A stretch of 64,000 nt of DNA from Capra hircus. Its lineage: Eukaryota; Chordata; Mammalia; Artiodactyla; Bovidae. Positions 36,568-51,200 of this stretch are shown here, in pieces. Each line of letters begins with the position of its first letter. The first letter of the stretch is position 1. The position numbers and the translations under genes were made by a program. The DNA lies in assembly GCF_001704415.2 (NCBI RefSeq), contig NC_030817.1, positions 57,211,550 through 57,275,549 on the forward strand. Direction: 5' to 3'. Under the pieces are notes generated by a model, which saw only the letters and a program-made list of their open reading frames with translations, had not been told where the DNA came from and searched no databases.

Positions 36568-37764
36568 TAAAACAAACTTAAGACCCTCCAAAAGTCATAA
36601 ATCCAGCTTCAAGAGGGCCTGCCCTGCAGCCAAGCTGGGAACTACCCTTGCTTTCCTTGTGGAAGTGGGGAGGCACCTAGTGGACTATGGAAGGCCAGGG
36701 ATGCTCCAGACTTCACCACTTGCCCTTGCCCTCCCTTGAGAACCAAGGCCTTTTCTATACTGGGATGTGGAAGGTAAAGATTCTCTACAGGAAGTTAGAG
36801 TTACCCAAATTGAGAAGTTACCCAAATGCCAATTGAGAAACTATCTAAGTTTCAGTGACAGTGCCTGAACCACCAGCTAATGTCAAGGAAGCAAACCCCA
36901 ACATTCAAAATTCTTGTGGGGAAGGGGTGTGTCCCTGCATCTCCCAGCCATTCTGTTTCATTTACAGGAAAATTTCTTGTAAAAAATTAAAGATCACAAT
37001 CTTTACATTAGCTAGGCAAATTTGAAGCCAATGAAGTGGTCTTTCTTAGCCAAGGCCCAGTGGAACACAAGTGAAGCCCAGAAACTGTTCCTCTAAGATA
37101 CATCAAGGGACCTGTCATGGAAAATATCAACTACCAGAAAGTAGGCCCACACCCTCCAGTCCAAAAGACAGCTCTACACTTCAAGCCAGAGGCACTACTA
37201 TGTTCCCCAAACCCCCTAGACTAAGTCACCAGTCACTCTCCCCCATGGTCAGCTCTCTCTACCCCCAGATACAAGACCTCATTCTCTGATGGACTGAATC
37301 CTTTCTCCTCGATCACCTCTGGAATGAGAAATCACTACTTGGATAAGCCACTCAACTCAAATGAAAATCAAGATGAGGAGATTAACTCCACACACTGCTG
37401 ACTTTTCAAGCAGTGAATGAGGAACTGAGACCCTTCATGGCAGCACGTCCTGTGTCTGCAGCATGGGGGACGTGGAGAGTGGATGGGGGAGAACAGGCTC
37501 TAGACATGTGGCTATCTAGAAGGAGTCAGCGTCCAAGTGAGAAGATAACTTCACACCTTTCATTTCGGTCTCCTTTCCCCTGGAATTTCCCCGGCACTCA
37601 CCAGCCCAGCCCCTCCTGTTCACTCAGAGCCCCAGGCACTGGGTCCTAAGCCTGCTGCTGTGGGCCTGCTGGGAGAAGACCTGCAGATGCTTGGTTTCCG
37701 CTAAGGCAGGCAGGCCAGCCCAAATGCTGGAACCCATCTACTGGGGCAGAGAGTACACACCAAT

Positions 37765-37770
37765 TTTATT
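37765..37770 (-). terminator. CSNK1G1: CSNK1G1 possible proximal polyadenylation signal
   Basis: The plus strand reads TTTATT, giving AATAAA on the minus strand about 1.4 kb after the stop codon. Use is unproven. Confidence 0.4.
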
Positions 37771-39162
37771 TCCTGGCCCCTGCGATGAGCCAAATCCTGA
37801 GGTTTCCTCTGGCAGTTGGAAGGCAGGATCACTTTCCTCCTTCTTGTCCACTAAGTGGCAATATGGTGGTGGCTGTTTCATCACTAATTTTGTCCCCCGA
37901 GTCACTAAAGAAGTCACATGGCTATCTAGTTGGAAGTCCCTGGCAGTGAAGGAAACAGGTATTTCCGGTTTTGTTAAGCATCTCCTTCTCTGGGATGAAC
38001 TGTCTCCTGGTCGCAGTCTGGCTTGGCCGGCTCCTCCCACGTGCTGGAGAGCAAGGCTGTCCAAACTGCAGGCTGATGAGGTCAAGAGGCTCTGGGAGGG
38101 ACATTCTTCAGCAGCCGAGAAGATGAATGAAAATTCAAGTATGTTTCCCTGCCAACCTGAGCGTTCACTCAGAAGGGCAGAGTTTGGCTCCTCCTCTTCC
38201 GGGTGCTGCAGACCCCGCCCTTTCCACGGAGAATGTCCTCTGGACCCGTGTTCTCTCTGCAGGGCTTGGCTGGCCCCATCCCCCTCCAAACAGACAAAAA
38301 GTAAAAAAAATCCCAATATAACCAGACACAATATGCATCTGCCATGGTTCTTTTTTGTGTTAAAACAACAACGACAACGAAAAAGAGGGGGGAAAAAAAC
38401 AACTAAAAGTGCAATAAAGTCAGTTTTTTCCTTTGCTCAGAACAACTTGCAACGTTCTACTACTACTGTCTGGAGAACAGAGTCCGCTTGTCAAGAAAGC
38501 TGAGAGCGCCAACACGCAGGGACAGTAGACTGCAGATTTCTCACAGCTTGCGTGCTACAGTGTAACTTCACAAGAGGGAAGGAGGGAGTAACCTGCACCC
38601 CACGGCCAGCTGGGGGTGGACGCTGCACAGGCACGGAGAGGGAGCTGCGCCGCCAACACAGCTGGTGGGCGGAGAAGGTCCTTCTCCAGCTCTGGCCTGC
38701 ACCTTCCTCCCACCTTCTTGGCCACACCCCCAGCCTCTTAAACTCCTTCAGCAGACAAAGCCTTCAGCTCATTAGCTTGTGTGCTGGAGAGGGTTGAGGG
38801 TGGGGCAAGAACCAGGAGTAAACTAAGGGGTGGGAAGAGAATAGTAGTCCTTGAGTTTTTGTGAATGACACCTTCACTGTAAACAATAGGAAGGAGAGTC
38901 AACCAGGCAGCCCAGAGGGCAAGCAGTGGAGGACCTGCGGCTCTGGGACCTGCTCAGAGCCTTAGGCAGGTAGCGGTGGCCACTGACCCACTGGGCCTTG
39001 GCTGCCCACACTGGCTCCTTCTGGGGGCATCTGTTTTCTTCTTTTTGGTTTGAATCTCCACCCTCCCCCCACAGAGGAGTCCCTTCCAATGAGAAATGGC
39101 AGGAGCTGCGGGTGCAATCGAGTCAGAGTCCCCAAGGCCTGAGGACTCCTGGGAGGCACTGG

Positions 39163-39217
39163 TCACTTGTGGCGCTGGGTGGTCTTCTTCCTTTTCCTCT
39201 TAAAGAAGCAGCAGCAC
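39163..39217 (-). CDS. CSNK1G1: CSNK1G1 terminal coding segment, palmitoylation and polybasic motif
   Basis: After the acceptor gctccag the split Lys is completed and [17 protein letters not shown] follows, then TGA at 39165-39163. The three Cys and following basic run form the membrane anchor known for CK1 gamma kinases. Confidence 0.97.
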
Positions 39218-42200
39218 CTGGAGCACAAGAAGATCACAAGTCAGCCTGCAGCTGCCCATGGCTTCCTGCCTGCCTCTGTGGACTGCACCCACCCACAGGG
39301 CCGCCCACCACCTACGGTGCGCATACTGGAGGCAGTGGGCAGTGGAAAGCCAAAGGAAACAGCTACTTTACTGCAAACCCTATCATCAAAGGGCTGCAGG
39401 CAGGGCGGGGCTCAGGCAGGCGTTTTTGAAAGGATGAAGACGGCTTCTTTCCTAGTCTAACACCTCAACCTGCCATCTTTCTTTACACTGAACCAAGGCT
39501 GGGATCCTCAAAGATGCACTGTTTGCCACTTAATACAAGAGGCAAAATTATTTAATGCGACTTTAGTGGTCAGCAGGTATGGAAGCTAAACTAAGGCCAA
39601 ACAAATGCCAAGAAAAATATGACGTCTGGAACTCTAGGAGGCTCTCGTGATGCTACCAATGAAGGATTAAGGATTCTCTCTGCCCTCCATCCCCAGCCCT
39701 GGTCAGCTACCTGGTGTAGGCAGGAGAAGCCCTGACCCTAATAACTGGGTGAGCCCAGATCTCTTGACTGAAATCAGCACAGTCCACTCTTCATTTGGAG
39801 GATCAGTGCCTCAGTTCAGGAAGCAGCAGGTTGCATGGTCCTTCTCAGCCCGCTCTGAGGCTGTTGCTGGGCCAGACTGGGTTCAAGGACTGACCCTGTT
39901 TAGGGTGGTGGGTTGGGCCTCATCCCTTCATAAGCCCTCCAAGTGCTGCCTCCTGGGTGACAGCCACAGCTCTGCCACATCCCTGGGCTTGGGTAACCCC
40001 CTGCCCCAGGACAGCAGTCTTTGGAACTGGAAGTCGCTCTTGCTCAGGCAGTGACTATTCCAGAAGAGCGTGACGAGGGTTGTGACACAGCTGGTACAAA
40101 AGACGTCCTTTCCAGGAAGCTGATGCATAAAAAATGAGAATGCCAGGGGCAGAAAGTGGCGAGTGAGTCAAAGATGCCAGATGATGGAGGGTAGAGAAGC
40201 TGGAAGTGTAACTCAGGATTGCTGGATCCTTGAAAGAAAAGCTTTTCTCAGAAACTGTCTTTGGCTCTTTTGCCTAATCCTTTTGGGTTTAACATCAAAA
40301 GTATTCACAAAGAAATAAAGTGCTGTTGCTTACTTCCCTGAGCCCCTAAGTCCTCCGCTGTAGCTCAGATTCCTTCCTTTTTCAGTCAGACCCATTGGTA
40401 TTCCCATACCCAATGGACTAGTTATTAAAAATTTGGATAAAGTGTCTTCCTAGAATGCAGAAATTGATGTTTACACAGAAAAACGATGGGCTTTAACCAT
40501 ATCTGAATGAATTAAACATGGAGATGTTGGAAACAGGTGGTTAAAGAGAGGCTTAAAAAAAAAACTTTTTGAACAATTTTTAAAAAATACTGTTTTGTTA
40601 AAAAAAAAAAACAACACAACATTTTATTTATTTACTTAGGGCATGCTGGGTCTTTGTTCCTGCCTGAGGGCTTTCCCTAGTTGCAGTGGGCAGGCTTCTC
40701 ATCTCAGTGGCATCTCTTTTTGTGGCTCGTGGGCTCTAGGGCTTCAGTAGTTGTGCTGCCATGAGCTTAGCTGCCCTGCAGCATGTGGGATCTTCCCAGA
40801 CCAGGGTCGCACCTGTCTGTGGCCCCTGCATTGGTAGGGAGATTCTTAACCATTGGACCACCAGGAAAGTCCTTAAGAGTGTCTTAAAAAAGATTTTCTA
40901 AGAGTATGATGACACATGAGATGTACTATTAATGAGTGGCAATATAGTCACTAAACAAAGTGTCCTTTGTATTTAGAGACTGCATAATTTCTTTTAAATA
41001 AAAATGACTAACACTTTTGATTACTTTCAGTCCTTAATGGAATATCCTTGGGGAAGGATTAAAAAAAAAGAAGGGTCTTGTTTTTGTATATATGCTTTAG
41101 AAAACAGACATTTTTCAAGGTGAATGTCCAGAAATTATTAAATAAGGTGAATGAAATCTCATGGGAGCACCAATACTCCAGTAGAGCTACCTGTTCCCTG
41201 TTGACCATGATTTTCAGAGGGATCACTAGCATTTAAGTCAATTTCTATTATTCTTTTCGGAGGGTACTAAGATAATGATTTTGTGTTTTTAAGTAAGGGC
41301 AATCATTAAAAAGTTCAAAATACTGTTTTGGTCCAATTCAAATGATAGAATTTTTCTTTCATCTCCTCCAGGGCAAGACATAAAAATTAGTATCTACTGA
41401 TAAGCATCTCATAACCCGATGTGCAAAGCTGAATTCGCCTGACCGGAGGAGAGTGTAAGCTGCGGTTTAGAGCTTTAGATTAATTTCTGTGAGTTACTAT
41501 AGTTAGAACTTCAGCGGGAGCAAAGCTCTTAATAGTTTTCTACCCATGAGGAAACAGTCTCTGCAATCTGCTCTTTGACTCTTTGGTTTCTGTGCTGACT
41601 ACCAGCAACAGGACCTGTTAAAACTTCGTCAGACACCAGACCAGTCCACTGACTGACTTCATACAGATGTCTTATTCTCAGAAGAGGATGAAAGACAAGC
41701 GGTGAACCCTTCCTGGGTCTTGGGTTTTCTTCCAGCTGACCCTTTGATTCACCCTCCCTTCAGCTATTCCTGTATTACGCTTCTCTGCTGTGCTGGTACA
41801 CCCTTCCTTTGCTCTAACGCTGGGTTTAAGCCCCACAGTATCCATCAAGTCTTCCTTAACCATCCCTGTTAACACTGACCTCTCAAGGGACAATATCATG
41901 TGACCTTTCAAGCATGTATGTCTTACCTCTCCAGGTAGACTGCACCTAAGCTCTTTGGGGGAGGCCTTGGGACCCCCTAGAGTTCCAAACATAGAGTAGA
42001 CGAGCACACGATAGGCCCTCGGCAGTTAGGATCATGTGACTGACATCTCACAGGAAAATACTGACCACGACAATGTCAGATTACACAGACACATGTCTGG
42101 TAGATAAACAGGCCAAATGTATTCCTTGGTACTGCAATACTACAAATTCTATCTCCACCAAACCCTGCATTGTATTATCTTCAATACACCCTGCCACTGG

Positions 42201-45200
42201 GGAAACCCTGCGGGCAACTTGGCTTAGACTGGTAAAAACTGGTGCCCAACCCAGTCACTGAAGACAAGTAGAAACAAGCAGAACAGAGTCCAGCAGACTG
42301 TAATCACCACACAGAATGTTGTCCCATGCGTGCAGACAATGTGGGGGAGGATTCCAGACCGCAACAGAGCACAGCTCACAAGCACCTGGGAAGTCAAGGC
42401 CGCGTCCAGGCAGAGGGGTGGCAAGGGCGCTCTGTCTTCCAGCAAGAATGTACCTCAGCCAACATAGAATCTTTAGGGCTTCCCCTTTAGTACACCTCAT
42501 GCTGTAACTAAAAATGCATTCAAGGAAACTTTTCTGAGGGTGGAAACAAGAGGCCCCAGTATCTCATTAGTCAAGTCAGTCCATGGCCCACTAAACCCTT
42601 ATAGGAAGGGAAAAGGAGAGAAAAGTAGGAAAAAAAGACAGTAAATGAAAAACAAACAAAAAACTCAAAACAGCAACAACAAAATGTCCATCTTTCCCCC
42701 AAGAAGTAGCTCTCTTACTCAGAGAGACTCATATTCTACAGATGGAAAAACCAGCTAAACCAAAAAGAAAAGTCACAGATTTTTCCAAAGCTGCTAATTT
42801 CAAGGTTAGAGACCAAACCACAGAATGTGAGATTATCTGGCAATGACTGTTGTGAGGAGCAACTAGATTCTGATTATACAACTGATACAGTAACTCGGTC
42901 TTCTTACCTCTGTCCCTCTCTGTCTGATAATATCTGGCCGTGTTAATTTCAGAAAAAAAAATGTGCTCAGCTAAAAATGAAGAGACTGTTTTGGATACTG
43001 TGGGATACTGTTTTGACAGGAAGAGGCAGCAGTGTGGTGGATTTGAAAGGAGAGAGGGAACAGATGAATTCCCAGGTGAATGCCCAGGCCTGCCCATCAC
43101 CACCTTGTAGATCTAGTGCCCCGGCCTGGGCGGGGACAGCACAAGGTGGCATGAGGAAGCCACTGAGTGTTCCTGAGGCCTTATGTTTGGCTTTGCCAAT
43201 CCCAACCTAGCCTGGTCCACTCCCCGAGCATGTGAACTGGAGAGAGGGACTCACCACAGGTTGAGCATTTTCAGGCAGCTACAGAATGTGTGAAGAGAAA
43301 AACACAGAAAGGAAGAGAGAGAAAGAGAGATATTAGTCCACAGAGGTGAGAGGAAAGCGACTCCCTGTGAGCCATGCAAACATGCAGTATGTGTCTGTGT
43401 TTAGGTTCTTCCTCCGTCAAGGCAGGGTGAGTAGGCCCAGGCCACTTGGTCCCCACACTGAAGTGGAGGGGGTAGGGGGAGGTGCCTGACAGAAGCGTCA
43501 AGGTGGGAGCTGGAGCTGTGAGGACTAAGGCAAAACTGAAACAGCTGGTGGGAGCCTCGAGAGTGGGCTTTCCTGGGCAACTTCCAGAAAGGGAGCAGGA
43601 GAAAGGGCATATGATCCTGCTTGTATGAATTCAAACAGGCACAAGGCCGAGTCATTCTGATTCCTGCATGACGTCATACCATGCAATTTGTTAAGCTGAT
43701 CTCCCAAATATTCTGAGGGAAAGAGAAGTCCCTGGCCTTTCTGTAAGACCAACATACATGCCTGACCAAAAAGGCCAGCAGTTAGCTCTTCCTCTAGAGG
43801 GGAAAACAGGCTTAAGAGACACTTTATCCTATTAGGAGAGAACAAGGAGGGTCACTGCTGCTCTGGATTAAGTTATAAATGCCAGAGAAGGGCCTAAATC
43901 CCATTCTTGTTAATTCTCAGGGGAAACGAGGTCCACATGTGCCAAGTTGTAGCTAAAGTCAGTGGATAACCAAAAATCCCTGTGTTCTTACAAAAGTCAA
44001 CCGAAAAGTTGCCTTGCCTCACTACCCTTTCAATCACACTTAGACAAGGATATGTGTCCTAGAGCTAAATGTAAGATAGACATTCATTTTGTTTATAGTA
44101 CAAACCAACAAGACCCTGTTCTCTCCTCATTTACACGAAGCAAGCTGGGTGAGAAACCCAAAATCAAAAGCTTCGACGTGAAGGTTTCACACTGTTTGCT
44201 CAGGACCCTCGTTGAATCTTAATCTAAAAGCAACAGCCCCCTCTTCTTCCACAAGCAGGCTGCATGGACAAATGGCGTCAGAGCTGTGTGCAATGAGGAG
44301 TTGTGTGGGATGCCTTGTGCTTCCCTAGCTGTGACTTCTTCCCATGAAATCCATCAGGCAGGTGGACACATGGCTCCGCCCCCGATTACTCTCCTCATAC
44401 ATAAAAGGCCACGAAGAAAAACACACAGCTGTGCCCTGACAGTTCTCTGGGCAAGATGGATTGGCAGCTCATGAAATCACTGGGGAAATCAGCAGACAAC
44501 ATGTCCTAAGCCATGCTTTTGGATGACATTTGGTCAAATACGATTGCTCCCCTTTGGTTTCCACACCTTTCAGAAGGCTCGAACCTGGCACAGAGGTCCT
44601 TTTTGCTGAATGGGGAGGCTTTAAACTCTCTTTATGTCCTGGAATTTAGATTATGTCAGAACAGAACACACCAGATTGAAATCTCTTTGTGCGAATGGTC
44701 CCCTATCTTTTACACAGAACACAAACACCACACTCACATATACAATTAGTGTACACATTTACCAAAATGAAATGAAATAAACTGGTTCAAAGATAAATCT
44801 GTACAGGGCATATCGTAAGACTAAAGCCCATCCTATCCTGGTATTCAGAGCACAGCAGTAAATCCACAGCTCACCTAGCCTTCAGAGTGATAGCCACAGC
44901 CGTGGATTGGGAGTGAGGTGGGGTGGGAGGAATGGTGCAGCCACCTTGCAGCTCAGACAATATTTCCGTCAGACCACACCTGGTGCTGTGGTTCCCAACC
45001 TCAGCTACACATCTCAATCACCTGAACTTTAAAACTTTCTGATGCTCAGGCCATATCCCTGATAAATGAAACCAGCAGCTCTGGAGCCAGGATTCGGCAC
45101 TTGTATTTTCTGACGTGGCCCAGGAGACTCCAAGGTGCAGTCAAGGTTGAGGACTCAGAAACCACACTGTATATCTGGGAGAGTGAAGTTCTGTTGTGGG

Positions 45201-48200
45201 AACTGAAATACTGAGTACCATGAAAACTTCCAAAGTCCCTGAGAATAGGGAGCATGTTTCCTTTCTGAAAATGGTCTCCTCCTGACTTTAAACCCCTCCT
45301 TTGCCCTCCCTGTATATTAGGGCCTTACTTTAACCAGGAGAGGGCTATCTGAAGCTACCTACAGTGAGCAGGGACTCAGCAAGAGAGTCCAAGTCTTTTT
45401 GTCTCTTTGTGTGAATAGCCCCCTATCTACTGGGTAGGAATCCTCAGGCCCTGGCTTCTGAAGGAAAGGACGTTTGAAAGCAAAGTGAGTCCATCACAGA
45501 GATGGGCAGCAGAGCACGGGAATGGGCAGGGCAACAACCATGCAAAGTTGTGCTGATATCTAGGAGGAAGAATGCAGATCTTGATTAGCCTCTTAACTAC
45601 CTCCTACGGAGGCACAAACGTCTTCCGGCTTGGCTATATCTGGAGGCTCAAAAGATCATTTAAGGCACAGTGTCATTATAGATACATTGCCTGCTTCTGA
45701 GAAGAAGATATGGGAACAGCCTGCATGTTCTCAAAGAGTTTATAAGAAAAGTCATCCATAATGGGCATGGCAGAAGCTGCTAATCTGTGAAGGACTTCTC
45801 TCTCCCTACCTAATGTTGCACTGGAGCTTAAATCTGGACCTGAACTCAGGCTGGGACAAAAAGGGAAAGTAGTGATGGAGATGCTGCTTCTGTAGCAGAA
45901 TCAGCAGTATTTCACCTTTGACCCCATTTTCTAAGACTTTAAACACAGACCATGCAGAGAGTGCTAGAGGCCAGTGGGATGGGAAGGGCAAGGCAATCAC
46001 ATGCAAGAGAAGCAGAAAAGGGAAGAGGGGCTCTCCACCTTCTTGGGGTTAGTGTGATTTCCTCTCCTTCCCAAGACTCACTCATTCAACAGGTACAGAT
46101 AACTGACTAATCCAAGTCTCTCTGAATTCAGAATACTTTGAGAACAAAAGGGCTCTGAGGCCCTTGTCAAGGACTACAGATATAGAGCGGTTAGCCAAGA
46201 ACCAGAAATCAAAGGCTGGCCAGCATGGCCCATGGTGAGACAAGCAGATTTTTCTCTCTGTCCCTTAGGGAGCAAGAGGCTCCAGGGCCCCCAAGAGACT
46301 CGTGACTATTCTTGGGTGTAGCTTTTATACCATGATCCTTTTAGGTCACTACTGTCTTTTCATCCATGTGGACTAGAAAAAGTGACTGTCTTCCCAGAAA
46401 TCACAGCTAAAGAAGGGTGGCGGGGGCTAAGGTACCATGCACAAAATAAAATGGTCTAAGGAAGAAAGCGGTGGGCACAAGCATGAGAAATCCAGTCTGA
46501 AATGAGCAGCACACGAGAGGAAAAGACAGAGAAAAGATTTCTCAACCTATAACTCAAAAGCCCCCTTGAAAGATGAACGTACTTAGCTTCCTCCACTACC
46601 TCCACCTCGGCGTGAGCTGTGATGGGTGCATTGGAGTGGGCTCCCGTGGGGTCGTCGACATTCAGCTCTCCATTGGTTGAGCTAACCACCTGAAACAGAA
46701 GGACAGAGTGTGATGGACACCACGGCAATAGGAGCCTCCTGCCAGTGCCAGAGAGGCTCACTAAGCGAGACCTGGTCTCTAGCTTAGGTAAGAGCCTGGC
46801 AATGTTTAGAACGTTTGTTTTTCTGGGCTGGGGGGCCAGACGTCCTAATTTAGGGAATGTGCCCAGACCCATTTCATGTGAAAACACAAAACTCACATAA
46901 CTATGATAACTGTCATACTGAATGCCTACTCTGTTAGGAACTCTTGCCACACTGTGTTGTGTTGTATGTGTGTGTGTAAATCGAATCCTCACAGAAATCC
47001 TATAAAATAGTTGATATTACTGTTTCTAATTCTATTCCCCTCCGCTTATTATGCTATAATTATATACAGACTCAGTGATGATGTTAAAAGAAAAAATCTA
47101 AAGAGGAAATCAATAGTAAGCATCGAAAACTATAAGCAGTCGCACTTTCCTTCGGAAATTTCTTCACAGCTTTGGACCTTCGGTTTGAAGCTACTCAAAT
47201 AAGACTGCCACACCCTCTCTGTGTGAGAAGGCAGACAGAAAGGAAACACTTCCCCTTGGAAGGCCGGTCTTATGTCCGCAACCTTTATTTCAGGCTCAGT
47301 GTCATCCCATCTCTCACTGACGGTCCCCGAGCTGTAACTGAAGGCTCACACTCCTGCCATCTGGTTAATGCGGAACCGATCAGGCTTCTCTTGCTCGTGC
47401 AGCTGCTTCTGTCACCTGGTTTCGTTTCCAGCACACGATTCCTGCTTATGTGGGTGCTGGGAAGTGGGAAAAGGGACCCCACTGGACAAACCACTCTGCT
47501 GTTAAAGACCTTGGCTGAAACATGGGAGAGAACCACAAAATAGGATCAATGGTTCAGATATCATATATGCCCTGGGGTAAGTAATTTTTCATCTAAATGA
47601 GACTGTTGCTTATAGATTGATGTGAGAATTATACAAGAAAATGCATGAAACCACGTCTGGTACAATACCTGGTGCACTGTAATGGAGACAGCACAGCGCA
47701 GTAGGTAAGAAACGGGCTCTAGACTTACTCGGCCCTGGGTTTGAACCCTAGCTCCACCACTTACTTCTGTGGGTCCCTGGGCAAGATCCTCACTCTTTCT
47801 GTGCCTGAGCTTCCTAATCTGTAAAATGGGGAAACAATGCTGCTTACCTAACTGGGTTACTGTGCAGACAATCCACAGAAAGCGCTTAGCCCAGTGTCAT
47901 GGTACATGATAATGGCTCAATAAACATTCACAGTGCTGTTATTCTCCCTCCATCAATGTTTACTTTTATCTCCCACTGGAGCTGGGAGGGAGTAATCTGT
48001 AAATATTTCCTGCACACTGATAAAAAGGAAGGTGGAGGGAAATGTTTAGTCTAAGGAATCTTTGAGGTATTTATTCAAAAAGGAAAGGGCAGACAAGGTG
48101 AATACAACTTATCAGCAGTCTTTGCCCACCATTTATTTCTAAACTAGAGGTATTTATTATTCTTATTAATTACATCAATATAAGCTTTAAAAAATTATTA

Positions 48201-51200
48201 ACAATGCTGTACAGTTAGTCAAGGAAACATACAACATTAAACCTGGACTTACCCATGGGAGACCCAAAATTTGCTAGTAATCAAATTTAGCATCTCTGAT
48301 CAATGAAACCACCTAACCTTATTTATCTCCTGATATGATATAATGAATACTACATAGTATTATCTATATAGTATTCTTGCAAAAAAAATTTATCTGAATC
48401 TTAAGTATGATGGAAAAAATAAGAAAATCCAAAGTGCAGGACATTCTATAAGACAACAAGTCTAAATTCTTTAAAAAAGATATGTCTTAAAATCCTTTTT
48501 TTTTTTTAACACAGAGGTGATCTTTATAGATTAAAAGAAATTAAGAGACTGAAGAGGCATAACAACCAAATGCAATGCATGAACCCTAATCAGATCCAGA
48601 ACACTACAAAATAAATTCTGGAGACAATTGGGGGAAATGTGATATGACTGTATACGAGCTATTATGGAATTATTAATTTTCTTATATATGACAGTGGTGG
48701 TGTTGGTTGCATGAAAGAATGGCTTCATTCTAAGGAGATGCAGACGGAAGTATTTTGGGCTGAAATGTACTTACAAATACTTTAAAAACACCCCCTCCTG
48801 AGTTAAAATATGGCAAAAATCAATCGTTTGTTAATCTAGTTAAGGATACACATAGGCTCACTGTATTTCCCCTTCAACTCTGCTATAGATTTTTAAATTT
48901 CATAATGAAAAGTTGGGGAAAATGAAAAGTTTCAACAAAAATGAAAAGTTGAGGAGATAAGGTTTATAGATTGGAGAACTATAGTCCTGCTAATGTTGTC
49001 CTGTTAATTTCCTCAGCCTACATATGCTTCTTGTGGGCACAAGGAGAAACCACAGAATGTTTTTCAATAAACAATTCAGGAACTAGATAAGATGTTAAAT
49101 AAAATGTCTTGGCCTCTACTGACATAAACGAAGCGACAGTCAGCATCACACTGTGAATTACCTGGTGACGTTGGGTCATGGCACTTGCTTACAGCGTTTC
49201 ACACATCTCATACTCTAATTTCTCCTTACTATGCTGCCATTTGACCCACAAGCAGTGTCCTTGGGTGCCCCATTTTACAGACTAGACATCTTGTCTGCAT
49301 CCATGAGTATCTGGTCTCAAACAAATCAGGCACAGATGATAACTCTACCATCAACTGTCTAACCTTAAACTTAACTGCGTCTAAAATATACTTGGGAATC
49401 AAGGGCAACTAGTCTGAGCATACACTTAATTATTTCAGGCTGGAGGTACAGTTTGTCAAACCACGGGACTGGTGCCTAGATGTGCGGTGGAACACCTAGT
49501 GGAGGTGGCCAAAGAGCTGGATTCTCAAGCGTCAACGCTCTCCGTGAGCCCTGGTTTCCATTTCTGTAAGGCTAGGCCAATAACCACCTTGGTTCCATTG
49601 ATCTCCTAATTACTATGGCAGTTAAACATAATGATATTTAGAAAGCAATGTGAAAAACTGTGAAGAACTCTAAGGATGTAACAAATCATTAGTATTTGAA
49701 ACTATCATTTATACTTTTCCATTGATTATTTTAGAATAACCTAATTTAAAAGTAGGCTTTATTTATATACCTTGAACACTGGCAATTTATTTTGCTGTAA
49801 TCACTAATAATAATATTAATCTCACATTTTTCTGGCTATATCCCATTTAAGACCAAAGTAATTAATACAGGATTATCCATGAAAGAGACTAATGTGAAGT
49901 ACTGTTTCGAACTTTAGCCCTTCATATTGGTAGCATCCCTTTTAAGAGTCTGAGAGATCTGAGTTATAAGCCCTGCTTTTCAAGTTGTTACCATGAAGAA
50001 AAATCAAGAGTTGTGTACCAAAGGAAGCAGTACTTTAGCTGATAACCAACATTTCAATCCTAATACATTTGATAATTCAAAACTAATACATTTGGGGATT
50101 CTCTGATTTAGTTTCCCAATCTATAAAATTGGAATAACACTGATCTTACTAAGAGCTGTAAATAATTATAAAGATTTGAGCAAAGTGAATATTAGCTAAA
50201 TGTTAAATGTCGTTCTTAAGTTGTATGCCCTTATATCTCCTATATATTTTAATTCAAACAATTTTAGAGCCATTTTTTTGGACAGAAGTGAAAGTAAGAA
50301 AGCAAAAGTTGCTCAGTTCTGTCCATGACTCTTTGCGACCCCATGGACTATATAGTCCATGGAATTCTCCAGGCCAGAATACTGGAGTGGGTATCCCTTC
50401 CGTTCTCCAGGGGATCTTCCCAACCTAGGGATTGAAACCAGGCCTCTCGCGTTACAGGTGGATTCTTTACCAGCTGAGCCACATGAGAAGCCAAAAATAC
50501 TGGAGTGGGTAGCCGATCCCTTCTCTAGCAGATCTTCCTGACCCAGGAATTGAACCAGGGTCTCCTGCATTGCAGGCAGATTCTTTACTAACTGAGCTAC
50601 GAGGGAAGCCAAATTTTACATACTGTTGGATGGGATGCTTTTTCCACAATATATTTTGGCCATTTTCCACGACATCCAGAGATCTCAGTCTCTCCATAGT
50701 ATGGAAGTAGTATATTTGTTTAATTAATGGTAAACTCGGATATTCAGTAAGTGTAAAATACATACTAGGTTTCAAAGACTTATTATTAAGGTTAGTTTCA
50801 CCTGCTTCCTTTCATTTTTTAACAAGTGATTATTATACAATTTTAAATTACAAAAGAGACTCATTTCTCTTAACAGCATCGTTCTAAAATATGTATCTTT
50901 ACTATTTATACATTTTTTTCCCCGTACTTTTTTGAGGGCTATTTATCTGAAACTGGATTCATTGGCTCAAAAGTGGTAGATATTTAAGATTTTAACAGGT
51001 ATTGCCAAATTACCTCCATAATAGTTGAAACTCATGTTTCAACAACACTAGATGAATTGGCTATTATTAAACTTACAAATTTTTGCAAATGAGATAATCA
51101 GAAACTGATACATGTGTATATATATATTTACATATATATTTTTAAATTGTTAGGTTTTATTTTTATTAGTTATACAAGCACATTGGGTAAAGAATCAAAT

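Larger units (their letters stand above)
33085..39162 (-). other. CSNK1G1: CSNK1G1 3' untranslated region (about 6 kb)
   Basis: The region from the stop codon to an AATAAA at 33107-33102 contains no other gene. Its end about 1.9 kb from PPIB fits the human arrangement as remembered. A Bov-A2 SINE lies inside it at 36295-36567 in the sense direction. Further AATAAA signals at 37770-37765 and 33725-33720 could give shorter forms. Long open frames on either strand near 37700-38500 have no recognisable domain. The extent is inferred from the signal, not from transcript data. Confidence 0.65.
39218..46582 (-). other. CSNK1G1: CSNK1G1 last intron
   Basis: A 7.4-kb intron. It holds a CHR SINE (40619-40873), an L2-like stretch (about 41720-42040) and a MER5A-like element (44986-45166). 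The remaining parts show no exon or RNA gene that I recognise. Confidence 0.7.

Noticed and set aside
36293..36570. Direct repeats resembling a short array
   Set aside because: The two similar halves are the monomers of a Bov-A2 SINE, not a CRISPR or satellite array.
37691..38503. 270-codon plus-strand open frame (and a 197-codon frame opposite it)
   Set aside because: It lies antisense in the CSNK1G1 3' UTR, begins at TTG, has no recognisable domain or splice context, and overlaps a frame on the other strand.
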